A stretch of 64,000 nt of DNA from Skeletonema tropicum. Its lineage: Eukaryota > Bacillariophyta > Thalassiosirophyceae > Thalassiosirales > Thalassiosiraceae. The stretch is taken from the NCBI GenBank assembly GCA_037178625.1, contig CM074128.1, positions 3,472,001 through 3,536,000 on the forward strand. Reading direction: 5' to 3'. Below the pieces are notes generated by a model, which was not told where the DNA came from, made no database searches, and saw nothing but the letters and a program-made list of their open reading frames with translations. Within the stretch, counting starts at the first letter, position 1. Each line of letters begins with the position of its first letter. Positions 1-9,549 of this stretch are shown piece after piece. Both the position numbers and the translations under genes were made by a program.

Positions 1-433
1 TTCATTCCTCACGCATTGAGCGAACTGTATGGCACGATTCATGTCCACTTCCCCATCTTCTAATGGATCTTCGTCGTATTTCACTTCCTTGTAGCATTGC
101 TCTGAAACACACTTCGTAACGCAATTCATTGATTCCTCTAGTATCAAATGTCCACATTCGCCTGTCTCACAGTGTATGATTCGAGCATTGTATAAATTTT
201 CAAGCCTGAATTTTGGGCCGATGTGTCAAGAGAGTTGAGTGAAATGATGTGAATGAAATTATATACACGAGTTTTCACCACACTCACGCTCGATTTTTCT
301 TCTTTGGTTTTGCACTAACTAGTTCTGGAAGAAGGAATAATATTAGTACCACAAGAAGAATCTTCGATAACAATACCACCCATTTACTCGCAGGAGTTGT
401 GATATCCAGCTTAATTGTCTTTGGGACAACCAT
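1..433 (-). CDS. Small secreted Cys-rich protein, DUF4787 family (3' end beyond window)
   Basis: Two exons on the minus strand. Exon 1 (433-288) starts at an ATG and encodes a short N-terminus, a hydrophobic segment of about 20 residues ending near LVSA, then a lysine-rich stretch: a signal peptide or signal anchor. A GTGAGT donor opens an 82-nt intron (287-206) that ends in TTCAG; exon 2 runs from 205 off the window edge. The phase joins cleanly (GC|G). Exon 2 carries the pattern C-x4-C..NCV-x2-C-x4-CY..DPLEDGEVD..C. From memory this matches the DUF4787 family of small secretory-pathway proteins known in plants and protists; its function is unknown. The first-exon frame closes right after the splice site, so a single-frame search would miss the gene. 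Confidence 0.75.
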
Positions 434-437
434 TTGA

Positions 438-941
438 TCCTCTTTTCCCTCCAAGATGAGTGTTCCTATCTACTAATGATGTAAATGATGTTAGGTGTGT
501 AGCGCAGAATTGCTCTGCCGATTCCTGCGTTCCACCACTTCAATGCTCAGATTTTCAACCCAAATGTGTTCTCATTCCGTTTTATGCCCGGTCATCAGAT
601 AAGAACCAGGAGTAATTCAATTGCTTGTTGCTTTTAGTAGTGAAGTGATTGAGATTGACCTTTTGAAAGGGTAAAACAATATCTGCTCTTGCCTCTTGGT
701 CTCTCTTGGTTCTTGGTGGAAGTGGCAAGATCCGCAACGCAAGAAGTTTGAAGAGAAAGGAGAAGATAAAATCATGGTCAGTTAGTCCGCAGAATCTACA
801 ATATGATGAATAACAGCCAATCTCTGCAGCTTGGTCACACTACTGAACTAGAATTCGTTAATTTAAATGTTCGTATGGCTCAATAGGACAACCAGCAACC
901 ACACACTTCGACCAGGAGACAGCATCTATCATCTAAAAATC
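438..941. other. Intergenic stretch, no gene supported
   Basis: It lies between the divergent start of the DUF4787 gene and the 3' end of the plastid-protein gene. Only short open stretches without family features are visible in either strand. Confidence 0.5.
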
Positions 942-1739
942 TTAGATCCAGTACTCAGGAATTGTCCAAAATCCAGGTCCAATCAATAGACTCCAAGGCA
1001 AGTTATCACCACCTGGCCATTCGGGAAACCAGCCAAAAGATGCTGCCTCAAGACAGGTCTCAGCAACAATAGGACCCAGTAAGAATAACAGGAAAGCAAT
1101 ACTGGAAAATCCCGCAAGTTTTTGTTTCAGTAATGAATTCTTGAACGCAGACGGATCACTTCGAAATTCGTCAAGCTTCGTTTGAGCTATCGAAGGGTCA
1201 ACATTATCTCCAGTAGACATTGCATCGAAGACTGCTCGGATTGTAAGCGGATTACAATTCTTGTTTGCATCGGCAAACGATTCAAAACATAAATAACCTT
1301 TCTCACTCAGATAATTAGGCTTGGGTCCCTTTGCAACCATTTGTTCCACAGATAGTTTATTGCTCAGTACTTGATCAACATCAGCCTTGCTGATATCCCG
1401 TGGATATAAACACAATGGAGATAATCCCACAGTTTCACCAGCCGCTGTTGGTCCTTCCTCCGACATGTCGAAGAGAGACTTGAACTTAGCAAATTGCTTA
1501 GGGAATTGACCCAGCGCAACAGTGGCTCCACCCTGTCCACCAAAGAACCAAATATAGAAATATGTGCGAGCCGTTTCCGGTGTGTCTGTGAATGCTTCTG
1601 GAATGACGTTTAGTGCTTTTGTTGTTTTCGTAGGCGTAGGAGTATTTGATTTCTTCACCTGCAGATTTGGTCTTGTGGTGACAAAGGCATGGCCAGCCGC
1701 CACCAACAAGCAGCAACACAAGATTGAGACACGAGACAT
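942..1739 (-). CDS. Conserved plastid-targeted membrane protein, function unknown
   Basis: 265 residues from the ATG at 1739. The same frame stays open upstream to 1982, but this start gives a proper signal peptide (MSRVSILCCCLLVAAGHA) cleaved before FVTTRPN, a bipartite plastid presequence of diatom type (Phe at +1). The mature part has a GGQGGATVALGQFP segment, a soluble middle with several Cys residues (LSPLCLYPRD, GYLCFES, NKNCNPL) and a C-terminal hydrophobic segment (FSSIAFLLFLLGPIV), followed by a Trp/Pro-rich tail ending PEYWI. I do not recognise a named family. Location in plastid membranes is inferred from the presequence and the hydrophobic C-terminus. It is divergently arranged with the ABC transporter downstream. 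Confidence 0.75.
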   Translation of the reverse strand: MSRVSILCCCLLVAAGHAFVTTRPNLQVKKSNTPTPTKTTKALNVIPEAFTDTPETARTYFYIWFFGGQGGATVALGQFPKQFAKFKSLFDMSEEGPTAAGETVGLSPLCLYPRDISKADVDQVLSNKLSVEQMVAKGPKPNYLSEKGYLCFESFADANKNCNPLTIRAVFDAMSTGDNVDPSIAQTKLDEFRSDPSAFKNSLLKQKLAGFSSIAFLLFLLGPIVAETCLEAASFGWFPEWPGGDNLPWSLLIGPGFWTIPEYWI

Positions 1740-2041
1740 GGTCCTATTAGAATCGAAATGACAGCACCCCGCGTGATGTTTGTCAAGGAAAGTTGTTGTT
1801 ACAATAATGTTGTTGGATACGAGCCAGTGCAATACGCTTTCAACACAACGAGCACGACGATGACGATGATCCTGACGATGATGCCAAAAGATATGGGGAG
1901 CATTGGAATCTGGGAGTCTCCACCAATCGGTCCATTTTACCGACCGACCGCGCGCGCGACCACAACCACAAACCACAAACATTCCATCGCGAATCGCGAT
2001 GACACCGCATCACCACACATCGATGTGCCAATGCTAGCTTT
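1740..2041. promoter_or_regulatory. Divergent intergenic region between plastid protein and ABC transporter
   Basis: About 300 bp separate the two opposite start codons. The stretch contains a CG-rich run (ACCGACCGCGCGCGCGACC, near 1939-1957) and a TCGCGAATCGCGA near-palindrome around 1987-1999. It presumably holds both promoters; no canonical element can be assigned. Confidence 0.4.
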
Positions 2042-4099
2042 ATGTTGGCATCTGCCCGGCGAGGAAGCATAATGATAGCTCAGACAAATTCACATCAGAG
2101 CGAGAAGCCGTCATCATTCTTTACGTCGAAACGTGCCAAACGAGATAATAATAGCGACAGCACATCTAAAAAAATGAAGGGTAAGAAACCATCATTGGAG
2201 AAGTCTCGCAAAAAGGAAGTAAAAAAACGGCTAAATGACGAGGCTAGGAAGGATACTGTCCCGTTGGCAATCGGGACAGTCGCAATGATGGCATCGGCAC
2301 TTTCCAACCAAGCGCTTCCCAAACTTCTCGGAAGAGTCCTTGATGAAAACACAGCTTCGTGCACTAATCAAACTTGTAGTGCTGGGAGTGGCGGCGCATC
2401 CAAAGCAATGGCATTTGTTGTGATTGGCGGAGGTCTCGCTTCCTTTCTTCGAACTACCATGTTGAACAGAGCACAGGATAACATTGCAAAGAGGCTTAGG
2501 ACACAGCTGTTTGGCAGTTTGCTAACTGATAGAGATATGGAGTGGTTTGTTTCTGGAGGGAGCAGCAGCAGCACAAAAGAGAAGACAGAGGATTCATCTT
2601 CTGACGAAGCATCACCAGACACAACCAACTCTGTGTCTGTCTCGCCAGGAGCGATTGGATCTGTACTGACAGAAGATATTACCAAAGCATCAGAGTCAGT
2701 CACGACAACATTTGCAAACATCCTTCGCAGTTGTAGCTCTTGTGCATTTGCTACATATCACATGATTTCTTTGAACCCAACATTGTTTGGAATTTCTGTA
2801 AGCGTCGTGCCTGTCGTCGGCGCGGCAGCAGTGGTATTGAACAAGTTTGTCAAGAAGCAAACAGCAAAGCAAAGGGAGTGTGCTGAAAAGGCGGCTGCTT
2901 TTGCCGAGGAGAGGATATCACATATTGAAACTGTCAAACTTGCGAATAGGGAAAAGAGTGAGGTAGAGGAATACACTCGTTTGCAGGAGGAGTGTGTCCA
3001 ACTTGGTAGAAAAGTTAGCTCTGCAAAGGGTACATTTATGGGCTTTATGTTTGCAGCAACTGGTGGAGCGTTGTACTGCGTCTTCAACGCTGGGGGGAGA
3101 GCTGTGGCAGAGGGCCGTATGACAAGTGGCGAGCTGACTAGTTTTGCAACATACTCGTTCCTATTGGGTTTAGGCACGAGTGGCATCTTTAAAGCATTGG
3201 GCGAATCAACTCAAGGGCTGGTCAGCGCAGATAGAATTTATCAACTCGTTGATGGTCACTCAGATGAAAGTGATAAGAAAGAGAGCACAAAAAAATTGTT
3301 GACCAACGCAGACGCTGTAGATTCCATCTCACTTGAGAATGTGTCATTCTCGTACAAAGGAGCCGATAGATCTGTACTGAAAAATATATCCCTACAGTTG
3401 AACCGAGGCAAAGTGGTTGCTCTTGTTGGCAAGAATGGATCGGGTAAAACGACGATGGCGTCTGTCATTGCTGGGCTCTATGCTCCTCAAAACGGTGATA
3501 TCACTCTACAGCCAGGTGGAATGAGCTTTATTGATTTGGATAGGCAATCGCAAGCAGCATTGGTCCAAGTAGTACCGCAGCATCCAGCGTTTTTTGACAC
3601 ATCCATTCGAGCAAATGTAACATATTCAAACCCAAATGCAAGTGATGAAGACATCAATAAGGCACTGGAGATTGCTAATTGCAATGACTTCATCTCCAAG
3701 TTGGATGGAGGTTTGGATTTCACAGTTGGAAGGAATGGAATGAAGCTATCTGGTGGTCAAAGACAGCGGTTGGCTCTTGCTCGTGCTTTGTTGTCGAATC
3801 CATGTCTTTTATTACTCGATGAACCAGCGAGCGCGCTGGACAGTGAAGGAGAAGGTGCTGTTGCCGATGCTATTCGTGCCTGCCGTGATGGAGGAAATGG
3901 CAATTCAAGAGGACTGTTAGTAATTACACACCGTGCATCTTCATTGCAAAGTGCGGACTTGATCGTTGTTTTGAAAGAAGGAGAAGTGGTGGAGCAAGGC
4001 ACATTTGTTGAATTGACTCGCAATAAAGACAGCGAGCTTTGTGGGTTGATGTCAGAGGTTATCTTAAAATGTATTAAAAGCTTGCTTGTCAGACTTTAA
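2042..4099 (+). CDS. ABC half-transporter (ABCB/TAP-like)
   Basis: Up to 685 residues. The start is at 2042 or at the ATG at 2072 (MIAQT); the latter gives a more compact N-terminus. A basic N-terminal tail (SKKMKGKKPS) is followed by a transmembrane domain of several hydrophobic helices (residues about 70-400), with an acidic/serine-rich loop of about 40 residues near 175-215. The nucleotide-binding domain has Walker A GKNGSGKTT, Q-loop VVPQHP, signature LSGGQRQRLALARALL, Walker B CLLLLDEPASALD and switch His VITHRASS. The architecture is that of homo- or heterodimeric exporters of the ABCB family; substrate and membrane are unknown. The last 14 residues (after GLMSE) look unlike a normal C-terminus, and another frame is open for 76 codons just downstream (4093-4320). 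Confidence 0.9.
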   Translation: MLASARRGSIMIAQTNSHQSEKPSSFFTSKRAKRDNNSDSTSKKMKGKKPSLEKSRKKEVKKRLNDEARKDTVPLAIGTVAMMASALSNQALPKLLGRVLDENTASCTNQTCSAGSGGASKAMAFVVIGGGLASFLRTTMLNRAQDNIAKRLRTQLFGSLLTDRDMEWFVSGGSSSSTKEKTEDSSSDEASPDTTNSVSVSPGAIGSVLTEDITKASESVTTTFANILRSCSSCAFATYHMISLNPTLFGISVSVVPVVGAAAVVLNKFVKKQTAKQRECAEKAAAFAEERISHIETVKLANREKSEVEEYTRLQEECVQLGRKVSSAKGTFMGFMFAATGGALYCVFNAGGRAVAEGRMTSGELTSFATYSFLLGLGTSGIFKALGESTQGLVSADRIYQLVDGHSDESDKKESTKKLLTNADAVDSISLENVSFSYKGADRSVLKNISLQLNRGKVVALVGKNGSGKTTMASVIAGLYAPQNGDITLQPGGMSFIDLDRQSQAALVQVVPQHPAFFDTSIRANVTYSNPNASDEDINKALEIANCNDFISKLDGGLDFTVGRNGMKLSGGQRQRLALARALLSNPCLLLLDEPASALDSEGEGAVADAIRACRDGGNGNSRGLLVITHRASSLQSADLIVVLKEGEVVEQGTFVELTRNKDSELCGLMSEVILKCIKSLLVRL

Positions 4100-4545
4100 C
4101 AGCAACAGTAGTCGCCAAGGTTCTTATCGACGACAACAAAAGTGTGGTAGATAAATGCTTGCTGCAAATAAAGTCATCCGCAGAATGGATACTAAGAACT
4201 TACAGCCAGGTTGCAATGAAAAAGATTCGTGAGATTGCACCCGAACAGAGAAGCGAAGGTGGTGCTGTATTATTTCTCACCCCAAAGACAGTTCCTGTTC
4301 CGACCGGTACAAAAGCTAGATAGATATTCAGCGATTTCGGAAGATTTTCTCAAGATTTTTGTGCAGACCGATGACGACGTCGTTTGATTCAACGCATCCA
4401 ACGCTGTCCGATACGGCACTCAAAATCCAAAATTGATGTGAGCTGAGGCTAATCCCACCTACCAACGGTAGGTTGTGGCATTGTGCAGTTCATGAAAGCA
4501 GTGGTAGTGTGCACCTCATATCCCGTAACATAACAAAGCCTTACG
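4100..4545. other. Intergenic/3' region with an open frame of unknown status
   Basis: From 4093 to the TAG at 4321 one frame stays open for 76 codons without an ATG-initiated start, reading TLTATVVAKVLIDDN and onward. It could be a C-terminal exon of the ABC transporter reached through an unusually short 35-nt GT-AG gap (4058-4092), or chance. 4324-4545 shows nothing assignable. Confidence 0.3.
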
Positions 4546-6069
4546 ATGGGTTTATACACTGCAAAATCACCCAGTATGACACTCCTCCGAGGCTTATCTC
4601 TACCTGCAACCTTTGCGGTGAAGCGGCGCAAAAAGGAACGGTCAATGCCGGGAGAATGTGAAGTGCGTGATGACACAACAGAGGACCGCTCAGAGGGATC
4701 GCTACCTTCGGCTAGTGGTGTGGTGGTTTCTGTGCACGATGAAGTAGTTCAAAATACTGTCTCGATGTCTGTTGCAGAGGAAGGTCTGCTGAGCCACGGC
4801 GAAGATTCAGGCCCCCCTTGCCTTTGTATGGCAGATGAGCATTTTTTGTTCAACACGTTACTAGATGATTTTTTCCCTAAGCAACCCAAGCCGGCTGACT
4901 GCCGGCAAGAGAGTGCCTTGAACTCAAGCAGCAGCTGCGAAGAAATAACAACAAGAGTAGAGTGTATCTTGCAAGAGGCATACAACGAAGGTAAAGAAGA
5001 TTTGGTCGAAGATGAAAATGTCATGATACCACCTCAAATAAATGTCAGTGTGCCTGCATGTCAGTCACTCCCTTGCGTATCAGAATGGAAGCAGCAACCA
5101 TTGCTGCTCACTGCTACACCTAACGTAGGAATGACAATTCGAAGAATTAGACGTCTGTGCGAACCATCCTTCTTTGAAAACCCTGTCAGCTCTGGGCAGA
5201 CAGAGTATGACAGTCTCGTCCAGCTTCCAATAAACAATGGGAAAGAGCAGCCAAGACAAAGCTGGGTTATAGATTTTGAGACTGAGTTGTTCGCGGGCAC
5301 TGCTTTGTTTCGTATCCGTGACTGCAATACGGATGCACTTTCAACTGGAAACAGCTCAGTTGATAGTAAACACGACTACTTTGGAGACTATAATCGCAAG
5401 TATCAAGTGTGTATCAGAGGCAGGTTCAAGAAACAAGTAGTGATGGCAACGTGTGCGTCTGGCTTAATTTTAGATCGACCCCTTATTATTTCAAGAAAGG
5501 TCAATAGAGATGCTCCACCGAAATGGATACTGCGTGCAGCAGTGAAGATTAGCCAACATTCTGAGTCCCTCGTATGGATGCTGAGTTGGAATGCGACCAT
5601 CCCAGAGTGCTTAGTCCACTTTGCTCAACTGCGCAAACAATCCGAAAGCACTCCCAGAAGGAAGATCCAGTTTACCTTGATGATCCACAAGAAGAGCCAC
5701 ATCCCGATTCACCTGCATCGTTAGTTGCTGACTTCAAGGAAAGAGGCGCCGATGAGCGCGGTGCCAACTATGCACAGTACAGGAAGCGAACTTTCAATCA
5801 CATCTACGATGATTTCGTGCAGTCGAATTCAAATGTATCGCCTCACTTCGATGATTCGGAAGTACACATTTGAGTTCCTCCAGCATTTAGTGGACTACAA
5901 TGATCTCTCTCTGGACTCTCCAATGGGCAAGAAGACACTGGGTGCCGGACTTCATGGTCAACCAGTGAGAATCATAGCAATATCAAACGCTACGGATGGC
6001 AAACCAGTCCTGAATGACAAGACCAGTCTATGGGCTTTCGATTTGTGGCATGCTTCCAACGTTATTTAG
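4546..6069 (+). CDS. DUF1769 family protein, reading frame broken
   Basis: The open frame from 4546 runs to 5724 (392 residues). Residues about 235-340 carry the DUF1769 core (FETELFAGTALFRIR, YQVCIRGRFKKQV). Homology then moves to another frame at about 5560-5575 (DAELECDHPRVLSPLCSTAQ, up to 5873) and returns to the first frame at about 5858 with the family's C-terminal hallmark YTFEFLQHLVDYN...LWAFDLWHAS, ending at 6069. Comparison with the intact DUF1769 genes at 31.8 and 33.9 kb shows no room for introns at either change. The first change is net -1 (or two +1 steps through a short third-frame segment), the second +1. The gene is therefore either a recent pseudogene or affected by base errors. 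The long acidic N-terminal region (residues 1-230) has no recognised domain. The function of DUF1769 is unknown. Confidence 0.65.
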
Positions 6070-6543
6070 AATGAATAGGTTATTGTATCATATGCGTCAT
6101 TTGAAAACGGAACAAGTATGATTTAATAGGGTTATTGTTACGGTAAAGTAGCATGCTTTTCACCTCAAAGCAATTGATCTAGCGTTGGAATTTTTATTTT
6201 GAATAGACCCTGTGGAAGCAATCAGCGTTCTTTATCAAAGCCCCAATTGATAGAATATGATGCTAATTGAAAATCCTAGACTTGTAATCTTACTCCCCAC
6301 ATACTCATCTAGATTCTTTCCCTCGTCTTCTATTCAGCGTACTAGTTCATTCGGCATATCTCGACAACAGAATTTAGTTCAAGCCAACAATCTTCTCATC
6401 GTCTCCAGTGTATACATCGATAGAGTCAGCGGCTTCGTCTTCTCCAGTTCACTATTCAAGCGCAACAGTAGTGCATGCAAAAGTTTAGATGATTATTTCA
6501 GCTGAAAACACAGTCAAACATAACAATGGATGAGTATATGACT
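6070..6543. other. Intergenic region
   Basis: AT-rich convergent 3' region between the DUF1769 gene and the minus-strand small plastid gene. An 82-codon open stretch at 6257-6505 has no family features and is probably chance. Confidence 0.4.
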
Positions 6544-6825
6544 TCACTCACTTCGTAGCGCGCGACGTACACGCACTTTAGCTTCATATTCTTCCATCTT
6601 CTTAGGGTTGCTCCTTCGTGCAATAATTTCTCTTTGCAATCTCTCTTGCTCCTCAATCTCTGCCTGCCTTTTTGCTTCCCTTTCTTTACGTGCATCTTCA
6701 GAAAAGAAATCGAAGAGGCCCATTGATTGTTGTGTGGATGATGACACAACAGCACGCTGATTCTGTGGCCCAGCAACAAAAGCAGTGGCAGATTGAACTG
6801 CTAACAGCAGCAACGATGGAAGCAA
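6544..6825 (-). CDS. Tiny plastid-targeted charged protein
   Basis: 93 residues. The N-terminus [15 protein letters not shown] is a signal peptide followed by FVAGPQNQ, matching the diatom ASAFAP-type plastid cleavage motif. After a short transit stretch the mature protein begins near [10 protein letters not shown] and is a highly charged single helix ([21 protein letters not shown]), followed by [17 protein letters not shown]. No cofactor motif or membrane segment is visible. Function unknown; a stromal or thylakoid-associated small subunit or assembly factor is possible but inferred only from location and size. Confidence 0.75.
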   Translation of the reverse strand: MLPSLLLLAVQSATAFVAGPQNQRAVVSSSTQQSMGLFDFFSEDARKEREAKRQAEIEEQERLQREIIARRSNPKKMEEYEAKVRVRRALRSE

Positions 6826-7266
6826 ACAATTTCATCTTCTATTATGATTTAACTAGTAGAGTACAGCTTGGTATTGTCGGTCAAGGTTATGTTCCGTACT
6901 GTATGTTGCATACCGCGAGTTCACAAATCACACTGTGGTATGTGTTTTTCTGAATCAGATGTTGCGTGAGTGGTCGTGACGACACATCATGCTGACGTAG
7001 ACAACAGGACGGAAACGGACAATGGCGTCCTGTCCGTTTTTGTCCTCTCTTTGGCCGGTGAGTGAGATAAGAAAATGAGGAGCAACTTGCATAAGTATCA
7101 TAATTAATAGCAAGGTACTCAATAGAAACCTCTTTATCATTATTTGATCAATCACTTGCTATGTAACTTATTTTGTGATGGTAATGATGTGTGCAAAGGC
7201 TCTGATAAATATCTTTTGCACTCATCATTTCTGTACTCTTAAATTTTCTTCCTGCCATGAGAAAAT
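6826..7266. other. Intergenic region with a doubtful small open frame
   Basis: It separates two minus-strand genes. A 66-codon minus-strand open frame (7155-6955) begins with a hydrophobic MIDQIMIKRFLLSTLLLIMI segment, but nothing after it supports a real protein. Treated as promoter and 3' UTR space. Confidence 0.35.
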
Positions 7267-9183
7267 CTACGCCTGTTTCTTTTTGTTGCTGCTTCCGTCA
7301 TTGGCTAGCAACTGAATTGCTGCCTTGAGACGGTCGAGCAAATCAGATAACTGCTTGGCTTTTGTAGAGCCCACGATAACCAAGAAAAAGAAGACAGCCA
7401 TGTAAACATGAGACAAAAGATCAGACGAAGCCTTGCAAGTTTGAGACCACCCAGAACAGGTAAGGTCAGCAATCCAGCGTAGGATGAATGAAACTCCAGC
7501 AACAGCCATGGGTAGAATGTAAGTTTCAAAGCCAAGAAGCGGGTTCCTTCCAGCGTTGAGTGAGGAAAAGACATCAAAGTCCTTCTCAAGTTTTTGTAAA
7601 ACAGTGTCCCTCGCTTCCTCGATCGCCTTCCTACTACCAAAGTTGGCCATTCCATCAAAAGCCAACAAAGCCTGCCTCCTCGCTTCTTTGTGAAACAGTG
7701 CCAAGTCTTCAGGTTTGTGATAGTCATGTGATTGTGGCCCAGCGACAGTATTCATCTTATCAGAATAGGCTGCAATACTTAGCGTGACAGCATTAGCATT
7801 GTTCGCCCTCGATGTTGCATCCAGCATGGTCTCCGCCTTAGGAAAGTGAGATCCTATTTCTTCAAACATCTGCGCATAAGATCTGATGTATGTACAGAGT
7901 TCCACAGCACTAAGCTCTCTTCCTCTGACAATCTTGGGTTGCAACGACTTTTTGTCAAACACTTTCTGACAATAACGGTCCAACAAACTCATGAACAAAG
8001 AATCAATTTTTGACGTATCACCAGCGTATTTGTTCTTAATCACAGCAAACCCAGGGTGAGTCATCATGAAGCAACTAACTTCCTCGAAACAAGAAGTGAT
8101 TTGTTCACGAGTTTCCTTGAGATCTGATGCTGCGCGTTCTGCAAGTACGTGGTCAAGGTAAGATTGCATCTCAGCCTCCATTCCATCAATATCAGTCTCG
8201 TCTTCAGTATCAAAGTTTTGCCAGTCTCGGACTAAGAACTGAATCTTTTGAAATGGTGCCTTTTTAGGATTTGCTTTCTCTGCTCCTCCTACCTGGGTAT
8301 CTGTGCTCCCTTCAACCTCCGCATCAGATTCAATCACACCCATAGCTGCCGCCTTCTCCTCTGCCTCAAACGCCATCCGACCATACTCCGAAAATAAAGC
8401 CAGCTGCTGTAAGTTATCCTCCTGTATCCTCTTATCCAAATTGTAAATCTGGTAACTGCTCAACAAGGTGCTCAAACCAAAGATAGCCGCGGTTAATCCC
8501 ACAGTTGTCTCATGATCAAACATTCCTTGAGTATCCACCAAAAGGATGGCCACCTCCTCGCCATTTTCTCGAGGGAGAAAGTATGGTTCACTCCACATCC
8601 ACATTCCGGTAGTGTTACGTTCCGTCCCTCCCCTCCAATCAAAGGATCCCTCGTGCTGGTTTAATGTCTGCACTTTCTCATACCATTTCTTCCCATCTTG
8701 ACCATCTTGATCAGCCTCATCAGTTGCACTGGACTTATCTTCATCAGACTTCCTGATAGAGTGTTCTTCCAAATATCGAAGGAACCAACTAAGCAAAAAG
8801 CTTTTGCCCGTACGGAATGCACCCACTACGGAAATGACGCACACTTTCCATCCAGCGGGGACCTTGGCCAGGATGGAATTGAGCTCGTCCTCGTGGAATG
8901 TAAATGCGTAAGAGTCTGATTCAGTACCAATAGACACAATTTGACGTGCTGAGGGGGTAGCTTCAATATCCAAGTCATCGGCGGCGTCAACATCGTTGGT
9001 ATCTACAGTCATTTTCGAGGAGGATAGTTCGGTTTCTGTTCCACTTCCGCTGTTGTTGTCAGACGAGGTGCGTGAAACCGCCGCCTCCTCTGTGAGCGGT
9101 GATTCCTCAATGGGCACTGGAGAAGATGAAGGAGTTGGAGTAAAGTCCTTCTCTGATATGATTACTGCATCTTCGTCCTCCAT
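7267..9183 (-). CDS. Atlastin/GBP-type dynamin-like GTPase (GB1/RHD3 group)
   Basis: 638 residues from the ATG at 9183 (MEDEDAVIISEK); the frame is open upstream to 9414, but the acidic N-terminus from 9183 fits best. After an acidic, Ser-rich N-terminal tail of about 90 residues comes the GTPase domain: P-loop GAFRTGKSF, switch I Thr in GTERNTTGMW, G3 LLVDTQGMFD and the G4-type VRDW of the atlastin/GBP group. A helical middle domain follows, then two hydrophobic segments near the C-terminus (ILPMAVAGVSFILRW and VYMAVFFFLVIVG) separated by a short loop, and a cytosolic amphipathic tail. This is the layout of atlastins, which tether and fuse ER tubules by GTP-driven dimerisation. Single exon and intact over 1.9 kb, unlike several neighbours. 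Confidence 0.88.
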   Translation of the reverse strand: MEDEDAVIISEKDFTPTPSSSPVPIEESPLTEEAAVSRTSSDNNSGSGTETELSSSKMTVDTNDVDAADDLDIEATPSARQIVSIGTESDSYAFTFHEDELNSILAKVPAGWKVCVISVVGAFRTGKSFLLSWFLRYLEEHSIRKSDEDKSSATDEADQDGQDGKKWYEKVQTLNQHEGSFDWRGGTERNTTGMWMWSEPYFLPRENGEEVAILLVDTQGMFDHETTVGLTAAIFGLSTLLSSYQIYNLDKRIQEDNLQQLALFSEYGRMAFEAEEKAAAMGVIESDAEVEGSTDTQVGGAEKANPKKAPFQKIQFLVRDWQNFDTEDETDIDGMEAEMQSYLDHVLAERAASDLKETREQITSCFEEVSCFMMTHPGFAVIKNKYAGDTSKIDSLFMSLLDRYCQKVFDKKSLQPKIVRGRELSAVELCTYIRSYAQMFEEIGSHFPKAETMLDATSRANNANAVTLSIAAYSDKMNTVAGPQSHDYHKPEDLALFHKEARRQALLAFDGMANFGSRKAIEEARDTVLQKLEKDFDVFSSLNAGRNPLLGFETYILPMAVAGVSFILRWIADLTCSGWSQTCKASSDLLSHVYMAVFFFLVIVGSTKAKQLSDLLDRLKAAIQLLANDGSSNKKKQA

Positions 9184-9549
9184 GATAGATTGATTGGTTC
9201 GTGCGTATTCCTTTTGTGATCGATAGTTGTATGGATCTTCATGGACGAATGCATGCTGCCTGGTGCATGCGTGAACGATGTGCGCATGAAGAATTCTTCT
9301 CATACGGCTAAACAATGTGTCACTTATCATCACTTCCATATCAGTATGCCAACTGTCACTTTTGCATGCTACTAGTGAGGCTCTAGAGGCTAGTGCAAAG
9401 TGCAAAGCTGCCAACGCTCACCACTTGACTGATAGATCATCAAGGTTGAAAGGGAAGAGGTGAGGAAGTGGTAGTAATATTCCGTGAGGTGGATTGAAGG
9501 AGGTGGAATCCTGATAAAAGACAATGAAAAGTTAAAAAACAATTAACAA
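9184..9549. promoter_or_regulatory. Divergent intergenic region between atlastin-like and ARM-like genes
   Basis: About 365 bp between opposite start codons, presumed to contain both promoters. It includes an alternating TGCATG-rich stretch near 9250-9270 (GCATGCTG...GTGCATGCGTG). No known element can be named. Confidence 0.4.

Noticed and set aside
942..1982. Longer start (346 residues) for the plastid protein
   Set aside because: It would bury the signal peptide 81 residues inside; the ATG at 1739 gives a proper presequence.
7267..9414. Longer start of the atlastin-like gene at 9414
   Set aside because: The extra 77 residues have no domain support and lie in the likely promoter.
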